In this document: positions 1-5,881 of the stretch, one piece after another
Position numbering within the stretch: the first letter of the stretch is position 1
Layout: each line of letters starts with the position of its first letter
From: Candidatus Babelota bacterium
GTDB lineage: Bacteria; Babelota; Babeliae; Babelales; JAUPTZ01
Direction of reading: 5' to 3'
DNA length: 8,277 bases
Assembly: GCA_030917105.1 (NCBI GenBank)
Contig: JAUPVI010000040.1
Coordinates: 1-8,277, forward strand
Made by a program: the position numbers and the translations under genes
Notes under the pieces: model-generated
What the model saw: only the letters and a program-made list of their open reading frames with translations
Databases searched by the model: none
Told to the model about the DNA's origin: nothing

Positions 1-1301
1 ACTTTGCCGTGTGGCATGTTGGGGGGGTTGTTGTTCCGTTAAACGTATATCTTCATGCACGCGAAATTGCAGGTATCTTAAGCGATGCAGAACCAACTGT
101 TATTATTACGGTTATGAGTCTTCAAGATCAACTTGACGTGGCTTTAGCACAAACGACCAGCAAGGCGTCTGTTATTGTTCTTGATCACTATTTGTGGGAA
201 TTTTCCTATGATGCGGCAGATTGCACGCGTCGTATGCAGGCGTTGCCACTTGCCTTGCGCGGGTCCCAGGAGTCTGCGGTTATTTTATACACCTCCGGGT
301 CGACCGGAGTTCCTAAGGGAGTCGTCCTTTCAGGAAAGAATGTAATTTCAAACACAATCCAAGTTCGCGCGCGGTTTGAGCGTGTGGTTGGCTCAAGTAA
401 ACACGAGCGATTTCTGGCAATTTTGCCCCTTTTCCATGCATTTTCTCAAAACGCCAGTATGTGGCTTCCGGTTATGATGGGTGCGACGATTATTACCGTC
501 TCCAAAATTGAGCGCCGGGCTATTTTGCAAGGCCTGGCTTCTAAGCCAACCGTTTTTTTTGGTTTTCCGGCGCTTTATGGCCTTTTGGTTATGATGCGGA
601 ATGCACCGCTTAATTCTATAAAACTTTTTGTTTCTGGCGCGGACGCCTTGCCAGATAAGATTCGTATGGCTTTTTCTTTGGTCTATGGCCGAAGGATCTG
701 TAGCGGCTATGGCTTAACTGAAGCAAGCCCGGTTATTGCGGTTGATGGATTTGGTCAAGATAGCCCAACAAACATGGTAGGAAAGCCGCTTATTGGCGTT
801 TCGTGCCAGATTCGTGATGCGGAAGGCGCTTTGTTGCCGGCTGGCAGGGTGGGAACTCTGTGGGCCCATGGCGATAATATCATGAGGGGCTACTACAAAG
901 AGCCGGCTTCAACTGCCGAAGTGCTTCATCAAGGCTGGTTGAATACCGGTGACCTGGCGACAATAGATATGCATGGCTCTATTACCATCGTTGGCCGCAG
1001 CAAAGATCTTATTATCAATAAAGGCTTTAATATCTATCCGCAAGAGGTAGAAAACGTTCTCTTGCGCCACCCAGCAGTTTTTAAAGCGGCAGTAGTTGCC
1101 AGAGACGAAGAAGGGGGCCAGGTGCCGATAGCGTATGTTGCCCTTCGTGAGGGTGCACGGGTAGCTACGGCCGATATCACCGCTTTTTGCCGTGATAACC
1201 TCGCCGCTTATAAAGTGCCGCGCGTAGTAACCTGTTTGACCGATCTGCCCATGACGGCGACGGGGAAGATTGATAAGATTAAGCTGCGTTCGCGTGAGTA
1301 G
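1..1301 (+). CDS. AMP-forming acyl-CoA synthetase (ANL superfamily), 5' end missing
   Basis: The reading frame is open from base 3 to a TAG at 1299-1301 and runs off the left edge; the GTG at 9 is internal, since in-frame Phe-Ala precede it and the family has about 50-100 more residues upstream. Numbering from that GTG, the adenylate-forming motifs appear in order: the phosphate-binding loop YTSGSTGVPKG at 94-104, YGLTE at 234-238, TGD at 313-315, the hinge GRSKD at 329-333 followed by NIYPQEVE, and the C-terminal TGKIDK with the catalytic lysine at 420. The family activates a carboxylic acid with ATP to an acyl-AMP and passes it to CoA (or sometimes ACP). The GFNIYPQEVE block and overall length fit a medium/long-chain fatty-acid CoA ligase, but the exact acid cannot be read from sequence. 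All visible key residues are present, so it is probably active. Its 3' end overlaps the convergent neighbour by 23 bp and no hairpin terminator follows. Confidence 0.93.
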   Translation, partial: FAVWHVGGVVVPLNVYLHAREIAGILSDAEPTVIITVMSLQDQLDVALAQTTSKASVIVLDHYLWEFSYDAADCTRRMQALPLALRGSQESAVILYTSGSTGVPKGVVLSGKNVISNTIQVRARFERVVGSSKHERFLAILPLFHAFSQNASMWLPVMMGATIITVSKIERRAILQGLASKPTVFFGFPALYGLLVMMRNAPLNSIKLFVSGADALPDKIRMAFSLVYGRRICSGYGLTEASPVIAVDGFGQDSPTNMVGKPLIGVSCQIRDAEGALLPAGRVGTLWAHGDNIMRGYYKEPASTAEVLHQGWLNTGDLATIDMHGSITIVGRSKDLIINKGFNIYPQEVENVLLRHPAVFKAAVVARDEEGGQVPIAYVALREGARVATADITAFCRDNLAAYKVPRVVTCLTDLPMTATGKIDKIKLRSRE

Positions 1302-3516
1302 ACTCGGCGCTAAGCTTGTTTAGCTCCCACAATGCTGCTTGAGTCATGCGAAGCTTCTTAACATCCGGGTTCTTAGTGTCTCGCGTTTGCGCAGTGATAT
1401 ACAGGTTTTCTTGTCCCGTAATTTCTGTTTCTGGGTGATCAGCTGTAACGAGCGGCCCTTCAGGTCTGAGCTTGCGATATAATCTTACGTAGTTTGTCCA
1501 GAGAGCACGACGGAGCGCGTCATCGTTGGCTATATCCGCAGTTTGGAGGCCAAGCTTTTTACGCTGGTTTTCTATGGTTGCTTCCAAATGCCGAATGACG
1601 CTCAGGGAAGTGAATGCCTTCTCGGAGATTTCTCGTGGATGATGTGGTAATTTTCCTTCTTCCTCAGCAATACGTTCGTTTTTGCTTTTCTTTGCTGCAT
1701 TTATGGCTTCTTGGGCGGCTTTTGTAGCTTCATTTGTCGGAACCTTTCCGGTTCCAGCTAGGGCTTTTTGTTCACCGATAGTTATGAGATAAGGCCGAAT
1801 CTCAAGTTCTATTTCGGTGGTAATTTTCGCCTTCTTATCGCGAAAATTTTTAAAAGCTCTATCGTACTTGTTTTCAGCATCTTTATATATATTATCGTAC
1901 TCTCTGTTTTCAGCAAGACTTTTACTCTCGCGCGTAAGGGCATGCTGCGCATCTCTTAATGAGCGAAGGCTCGCTTCCCCTTCTCGAGCAACGGGGTCAT
2001 TAGCAAGCTTTTTCCCGTGATAATACTGATCGCGTGGGGCCGACTGCTCCCATTTCGCGAAATACGCAGAAACATGTTTATTCTTGGTGTCTTTAGACTT
2101 TATTTTTTCTAATACTTCCTTCTTCCAGTCTGCAAGCTGTTTGCTCATCAGTCCAGCTTCTTCAAGTGTTTCAATGTCGCTTAGGACGGCGATATATTTG
2201 TCGAGAACTGCTGCTGCAGATGTGTTTTTTAAGTTTGCTAAGGCATCCTCAAATGCCTCTTCTTTTTCTTGCATTTGTTTTAAAGCTGCTTCTTGAACTG
2301 CCAAGGCTTCTGTTACCTCCTTAGTTGAAAGCTTTTGAACATCATCTTGAGCCATCCTGATTTCAAAATCGCCTTTTATACTGGAAGTTCGCAAAGCTAT
2401 GAGCTTGTTTTGCGCAGCACGCAGCATATCAATCTTGTCTTGGAGGCTTGGTTCGTGAGTTTGTGCTGGCTTGTGTTTTTTCCAAGCTTCTTGCGAAGCC
2501 TTTTCCTGTTTTTCAAGCGCCAGTTTTAATTGTGTCGTGAGTTCTCGTTCTTTTTCTTCGTATTGTTTATTTACGGACTCAAATACTTGGTCGGTTCGTG
2601 TGCTGTATTCATAAAAACTTTCTCGCTTAGCTTCTTCCTCAGAGAGCCGTAATTCAGCCGCTTTTGCTTCGAGGGCGTCTATTTTTCTCTTAGCATTTTC
2701 CTTAAGAGCCTTCTCCAGATCTGCCACCTCATTAACTGCCTTCATAAAATTTTTTACTTCCTCCGAGTTTTCGTGCGGAGCAAGGATGTCAATAAGTTCT
2801 AAAATAGATCTGCTACTGAGTGTTTTGTCTTCGCCCCATAGAACATCGTGCTCTGTTGCAGAGCCGCTTGCGGCTAACCGTGCATTTAATTTGGCTCTTC
2901 TTGCTTTAAGAAGGGCTCTTTTTGTTTCAACAAATTCTTCTATTTCATCAGGCGTGACTGATGAAATAGATGGGAGGGTGGCTATTTTCTCCCTTAATGT
3001 AGCATAAATCGGCCGCTCTTCTGGTTTATCCCAGACAGCCATCACGCCATCTTTGCCGATCGGGCCGCTTCTGTGAGGTACATTGTTTCTGTTGCCATCG
3101 GGTGTTCCGGCAGAAGCTGGTGTTGTCAGTTGATCGTCACCATTGAGTGCGTAATAAGCGCCCGCTCCCAGTGCAGTAGCTGTTGCGCCGCCGCGGAGTG
3201 CAGCTTTCCAGGCTCTGCCTTCAAGTTTTGCTAAGCGGCCGAGGAAGTTGTTGCCGTATTCATTTTGGAAGTAATTTTTACCGTTTTTACGCTTACGAAA
3301 CATCTCAAGAAGACTGAGGGTGCCTGCGCCGGCAGCTGTTGCGCCATAGGCGCGGCGATTTTTTTTGACGTGATCTTTAGCGCGGATAAAGATTGGCTTT
3401 GCGGGGGTGTTGGCGGCTGATTCGTTTGTGGCAGGAGGAGTACTGGCGCAACGACCGGTTGTGGACGATAGTGTTATAGCGGCACAGGCAATAAGCGACA
3501 AATAGTTCTTAGTCAT
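1279..3516 (-). CDS. Exported coiled-coil protein with N-terminal two-helix membrane hairpin, unknown function
   Basis: This 745-residue protein matches no family I recognise. Residues 1-24 form a Sec signal peptide (basic MTK, hydrophobic core, cleavage probably near GRCA); the Cys at 23 follows Arg and is not a lipobox. Two Gly/Ala-rich hydrophobic stretches lie at about 57-72 and 107-124, separated by a loop rich in Lys/Arg (RKRKNGK at 74-80). By the positive-inside rule the loop would be cytoplasmic and the rest periplasmic or surface-facing. From about 190 to 620 the protein is Lys/Glu/Ala-rich with long heptad-like stretches, strongest around 255-345, 355-480 and 515-620, so an extended helical rod is likely. 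The C-terminal 80 residues look more compact. The ATG has a strong ribosome binding site, GGGGGAG, 8 nt upstream. The gene stands apart from the permease upstream (111 bp gap). A structural, tethering or host-interaction role is possible, but there is no direct evidence. Confidence 0.9.
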   Translation of the reverse strand: MTKNYLSLIACAAITLSSTTGRCASTPPATNESAANTPAKPIFIRAKDHVKKNRRAYGATAAGAGTLSLLEMFRKRKNGKNYFQNEYGNNFLGRLAKLEGRAWKAALRGGATATALGAGAYYALNGDDQLTTPASAGTPDGNRNNVPHRSGPIGKDGVMAVWDKPEERPIYATLREKIATLPSISSVTPDEIEEFVETKRALLKARRAKLNARLAASGSATEHDVLWGEDKTLSSRSILELIDILAPHENSEEVKNFMKAVNEVADLEKALKENAKRKIDALEAKAAELRLSEEEAKRESFYEYSTRTDQVFESVNKQYEEKERELTTQLKLALEKQEKASQEAWKKHKPAQTHEPSLQDKIDMLRAAQNKLIALRTSSIKGDFEIRMAQDDVQKLSTKEVTEALAVQEAALKQMQEKEEAFEDALANLKNTSAAAVLDKYIAVLSDIETLEEAGLMSKQLADWKKEVLEKIKSKDTKNKHVSAYFAKWEQSAPRDQYYHGKKLANDPVAREGEASLRSLRDAQHALTRESKSLAENREYDNIYKDAENKYDRAFKNFRDKKAKITTEIELEIRPYLITIGEQKALAGTGKVPTNEATKAAQEAINAAKKSKNERIAEEEGKLPHHPREISEKAFTSLSVIRHLEATIENQRKKLGLQTADIANDDALRRALWTNYVRLYRKLRPEGPLVTADHPETEITGQENLYITAQTRDTKNPDVKKLRMTQAALWELNKLSAESTHANAA

Positions 3517-3524
3517 GGATAATT

Positions 3525-3557
3525 CTCCCCCGATTAAAGCTTTATGTGGCCAGTATA
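3525..3557 (-). promoter_or_regulatory. Ribosome binding site and possible -10 for the coiled-coil gene
   Basis: Read on the minus strand, GGGGGAG (3531-3525) sits 8 nt before the ATG at 3516, a strong Shine-Dalgarno that fixes this start. TATACT (3557-3552) lies about 35 nt upstream of the start and would give a leader of roughly 30 nt. No convincing -35 is seen 16-18 bp further up, so the promoter part is tentative. Confidence 0.4.
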
Positions 3558-3579
3558 GCCGATAATGGGTCAGAGGAGA

Positions 3580-3611
3580 AATGGTAACCAGTTTTGAAGC
3601 TGGTTACCATT
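3580..3611 (-). terminator. Perfect 12-bp inverted repeat after the permease gene, probable terminator
   Basis: AATGGTAACCAG (3580-3591) is exactly complementary to CTGGTTACCATT (3600-3611), with an 8-base loop. It begins 17 bases past the permease stop codon in the direction of transcription, the usual place for an intrinsic terminator. The following bases on the minus strand (TCTCCTCT) are only partly T-rich, so termination may be incomplete. Each arm also contains a 9-bp palindrome, TGGTWACCA, so an operator function for the downstream coiled-coil gene is an alternative. Confidence 0.6.
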
Positions 3612-3627
3612 GATTTACCGCTAGTTT

Positions 3628-5013
3628 TTATGGACGACGTTTTTTAGCAGGAGCTTTGCGTATTCCCGTGCGAGCTTTTGGGGCTTGCTTGGCAACACTA
3701 GTGCGGTGTGTGTGTCCGCTGGTGGCGGTGTATTTATACATAAGGTAGCCAGCGATAATTGTTACTAGCATCGGCAGAATTGCCCAGAAGCGGGCGACAG
3801 TTGTAGCACCAATTCCTTGCCAGCTGTAGTACCCAAGAACCATGCATGAGGCGAGGCCAAGGGCACAGGCAATTACATTATGCCATCCTTTTGCCGTGCG
3901 AGTGCGGAGGAAGAGGGCGATAATAGTGAGGAAAAAGGCGATCAAGACACCGATATTTGACATTGCTGCAAGAACTGCGTCATTTGCAACTACCGTTATA
4001 CAAAAAATAATGCCGACACAGTGCGCAATCACCGCGCCGAGAGGACGACCGGTGTTTGGAAGGCGACGGGCAAAAAATGATGATGCGAATAACAGTTTCT
4101 CTTCAGCCATGGCGCATAGCATTGAGCTGTTTGCAACTATACCACCAAAAATTGCGTTAACCAGTGCGATGATGATAGCGCTCATAACAACAAAACTAAG
4201 GAGTTTAACGACGAGCGGTGAGCTGATGTTCAGGTAGTGTACAAAACCAAAAGCGCTGTGTTGTGCCAATGCTTCTGGCCCCATGATGGCTAACAGGCTG
4301 AGGTGAAACAATGTGTAAATGAGTACGGTAAAACCAAAACCAAGGAAAATAGCTTTGCTTGTGTTGCGCTTGCTGTTTTCTATGAGGTCGCTGACGCTAC
4401 AGATTCCTTCAAATCCCCAGAAGCCAAAAATTGCCATCGGGATTGTTGGGATAAGCACGAGCGGTGAGCTACTCCAGATGGCCGGCGTGTTTGATGGCGA
4501 AAAGTAGTAAAGTAGTGAGAGTACGCCTAAGAAAAGTGGCACTAGCTTATAAATGGTTGCCATGCTTTGAATACGGTCAACAATATGAAGCGAGCGTATG
4601 CTTAACGAGCCGAGCATTGCAACAAGGGCGATACCAAAAGCGGCCGGCACCGTGCTAATAAATGGGATAGCAAAGTTGTTGGCGATGATTTTGAGCAAAC
4701 ATGTAAGTTGCAGCGAGCCAATGCTCACGTATCCCAGGAAGTAAATCCAGCCGCTGATAAAACCAGCAGTGCGGGAAATTGTGTTGCTACTGTACGAATA
4801 AAAACTGCCTTGTTGTGGGAAATATTTAGTGATTTGGGCGATACACCATACTACTGGGAAGAAAAGAGCGCCGGCGAACAACCAACCATAAAAGCTGGCA
4901 TATCCGGCATATGCTGCCATGTACCCTGGATTTACGAATGCCGAGGCTCCAACCATAAGATTAATGTTCATTAATATGGCGCTAGTTAGTGAAATTTTTT
5001 GAGTCTGACTCAT
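3628..5013 (-). CDS. APC-superfamily amino-acid permease
   Basis: This 461-residue integral membrane protein has about 12 hydrophobic segments spanning roughly 10-430, the normal size and topology for the amino acid-polyamine-organocation superfamily. The first helix carries the broken-helix substrate motif MVGASAFVNPG (20-30), and helix 6 carries the family signature FGFWGFEG (196-203) followed by SVSDLIEN. These unwound segments bind substrate in APC transporters. The protein should import or exchange amino acids across the inner membrane; the substrate cannot be named, and proton-coupled uptake and antiport are both possible. The ATG at 5013 is preceded by AAGGGA 8 nt upstream. The unusual part is the tail after the last helix: residues 431-461 contain ten Lys/Arg, two His and no acidic residue, ending KAPAKKRRP. 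It lies between a strong terminator upstream and a hairpin downstream, so it is probably transcribed alone. Confidence 0.93.
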   Translation of the reverse strand: MSQTQKISLTSAILMNINLMVGASAFVNPGYMAAYAGYASFYGWLFAGALFFPVVWCIAQITKYFPQQGSFYSYSSNTISRTAGFISGWIYFLGYVSIGSLQLTCLLKIIANNFAIPFISTVPAAFGIALVAMLGSLSIRSLHIVDRIQSMATIYKLVPLFLGVLSLLYYFSPSNTPAIWSSSPLVLIPTIPMAIFGFWGFEGICSVSDLIENSKRNTSKAIFLGFGFTVLIYTLFHLSLLAIMGPEALAQHSAFGFVHYLNISSPLVVKLLSFVVMSAIIIALVNAIFGGIVANSSMLCAMAEEKLLFASSFFARRLPNTGRPLGAVIAHCVGIIFCITVVANDAVLAAMSNIGVLIAFFLTIIALFLRTRTAKGWHNVIACALGLASCMVLGYYSWQGIGATTVARFWAILPMLVTIIAGYLMYKYTATSGHTHRTSVAKQAPKARTGIRKAPAKKRRP

Positions 5014-5043
5014 GGTTGCTTCCCTTTGGATTGTAGTAGGTAG

Positions 5044-5068
5044 GGCGCGGAGTAATTAGTAGGCGCGG
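5044..5068. repeat. Two direct repeats of GGCGCGG spaced 18 bp, upstream of the permease
   Basis: GGCGCGG occurs at 5044-5050 and again at 5062-5068, each preceded by a TAG(T)AGG-like sequence, making an imperfect 18-bp tandem duplication. It fills the short space between the upstream terminator and the permease ribosome binding site, where a promoter or operator would be expected. No good -35/-10 pair is evident here. The best -10-like box, TACAAT (5035-5030), is so near the start codon that the ribosome binding site would be lost. Confidence 0.45.
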
Positions 5069-5076
5069 CCCTTCTT

Positions 5077-5122
5077 AAAAAAAAAGGCCCGCACTGCTTG
5101 TGCAGCATTGCGGGCCTTTTTT
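5077..5122 (-). terminator. Strong intrinsic terminator after the 165-aa gene (possibly bidirectional)
   Basis: GGCCCGCA (5086-5093) pairs with TGCGGGCC (5109-5116). Inside it, CTGC (5094-5097) pairs with GCAG (5102-5105) around a TTGT loop, with a 3-base CAT bulge. On the minus strand the stem is followed by nine T (5085-5077), and on the plus strand by six T (5117-5122). It begins 10 bases beyond the stop codon of the 165-residue gene, so its main role should be to end that transcript and insulate the permease. Confidence 0.9.
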
Positions 5123-5132
5123 GGAAATGTAG

Positions 5133-5630
5133 TTATTTGCTTGCAGCGTTAGCGGCATTCACTTCTTTTCTCCAGTCACGACCTTGAGTAATTACTTCGT
5201 AACCACTTACCGTGATCAGGCCGGCAACAATCAAAATTTCAAGGAACTTAATGCGTTCGCCGTTTGCATTTGCGCTCAAGCGGTCCCAGAATGAAAGGCC
5301 ATTTGCGTCTGTTGAGAAGAATGCAATTAAATTCTTGTCTGTGTCTGTGTTTAACAAGTGGCGTTTAGCCAGCGCAGCGATAACAATAGTTAATACAGCG
5401 GCACCGGTAAGAGTACGGAATTTAGCTGTTTTGCCAGTGTAGATGCTGTGCCATTTTTTGTCTGCGGCTGCATTTGTAGTTGCGTTTGCAGTTACGCCGG
5501 TTGTTGCGGCTGCGGCGGCCGGGGCTGTTGGTTGTTGTGGAGCAGCGGCTGTTGCAGCTTGTGCAGTTATTGTCAGCGAAGCGGCGGCAACTGCGGCCAA
5601 GAGTGCTTTTTTGTATAATGCGTTGAACAT
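5133..5630 (-). CDS. Small alanine-rich exported membrane protein with two hydrophobic helices, unknown function
   Basis: This 165-residue protein has no recognised family. Residues 1-25 are a clear signal peptide (MFNALYKK, Ala-rich core, cleavage near TAQA). Residues 26-57 are an Ala/Thr/Pro low-complexity linker. Two hydrophobic helices follow at about 72-88 and 127-145, separated by a 38-residue hydrophilic loop with the aromatic run FWDRL at 114-118; a short polar tail ends in NAANAASK. The mature protein would be anchored as a membrane hairpin with little outside it. The same plan of signal peptide plus hairpin occurs in the coiled-coil and proline-rich genes on either side, though no convincing sequence match to them is visible here. 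The ATG at 5630 has AAGGA 8 nt upstream, and a strong terminator closes the gene, so it is probably monocistronic and possibly well expressed. Confidence 0.85.
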   Translation of the reverse strand: MFNALYKKALLAAVAAASLTITAQAATAAAPQQPTAPAAAAATTGVTANATTNAAADKKWHSIYTGKTAKFRTLTGAAVLTIVIAALAKRHLLNTDTDKNLIAFFSTDANGLSFWDRLSANANGERIKFLEILIVAGLITVSGYEVITQGRDWRKEVNAANAASK

Positions 5631-5638
5631 ACTCGTTT

Positions 5639-5652
5639 TCCTTCTTATTATA
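5639..5652 (-). promoter_or_regulatory. Ribosome binding site and adjacent TATAAT before the 165-aa gene
   Basis: On the minus strand a perfect TATAAT (5652-5647) runs directly into AAGAAGGA, whose AAGGA (5643-5639) is a good Shine-Dalgarno 8 nt before the ATG. The ribosome binding site is credible. The TATAAT as a -10 is doubtful, because transcription would start inside or after the binding site and leave a leader of only about 9 nt. The true promoter is probably further up in the AT-rich stretch 5655-5760, where TATACT and TAGAAT boxes occur without clear -35 partners. Confidence 0.4.
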
Positions 5653-5855
5653 ACGATTAGTGTAGTGAATTTTTACGTTATTTTTGTAATGACCATGAAA
5701 CCGGCCTGGGCCATATTCTATCGCATTAGTATAAAAAATAAAGAAAATCGAAATTTTGTTTGCTCTCAGAAGTGATTGTTGCACCGAGGAAATTTTTTTT
5801 ATTTTGAAAAAACAGCCAAAGTGCTTATTTTTTGTTTTGTCATATACCTAAAATG

Positions 5856-5881
5856 AAAAAATGTTTGCCTGGCTAGGAAAC
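5856..5881 (-). terminator. Possible weak terminator overlapping the stop of the proline-rich gene
   Basis: On the minus strand GTTTCC (5881-5876) can pair with GGCAAAC (5869-5863, one bulged base) around a loop that contains the TAG stop codon; ATTTTTT (5862-5856) follows. The stem is short and bulged, so termination is plausible but weak. The rest of the 242-bp gap down to 5631 is AT-rich and shows no gene I can support. Confidence 0.4.

Noticed and set aside
1309..1324. GCTAA/TTAGC hairpin just past the synthetase stop as a terminator
   Set aside because: Only five AT-rich base pairs and no T-tract; it also lies inside the coding sequence of the opposing gene.
3446..3516. Lipoprotein reading of the coiled-coil protein from Cys at residue 23
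   Set aside because: The residue before Cys is Arg, which does not fit a lipobox; ordinary signal peptidase cleavage is more likely.
3842..4237. Plus-strand reading frame of 131 codons opposite the permease
   Set aside because: Arg/Thr/Ile-rich shadow of transmembrane codons with no ribosome binding site; the permease on the other strand is certain.
5443..5775. Plus-strand reading frame of 110 codons, Ala/Val-rich, with apparent hydrophobic segments
   Set aside because: It is the complement of the Ala-rich minus-strand gene; the composition is a by-product of GCx codons and no start signal is seen.
5422..5784. Minus-strand reading frame of 120 codons overlapping the start of the 165-aa gene
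   Set aside because: No ribosome binding site; its sequence is a frame-shifted reading of the Ala-rich signal peptide region (Arg/Ser/Cys runs) and it overlaps a better-supported gene.
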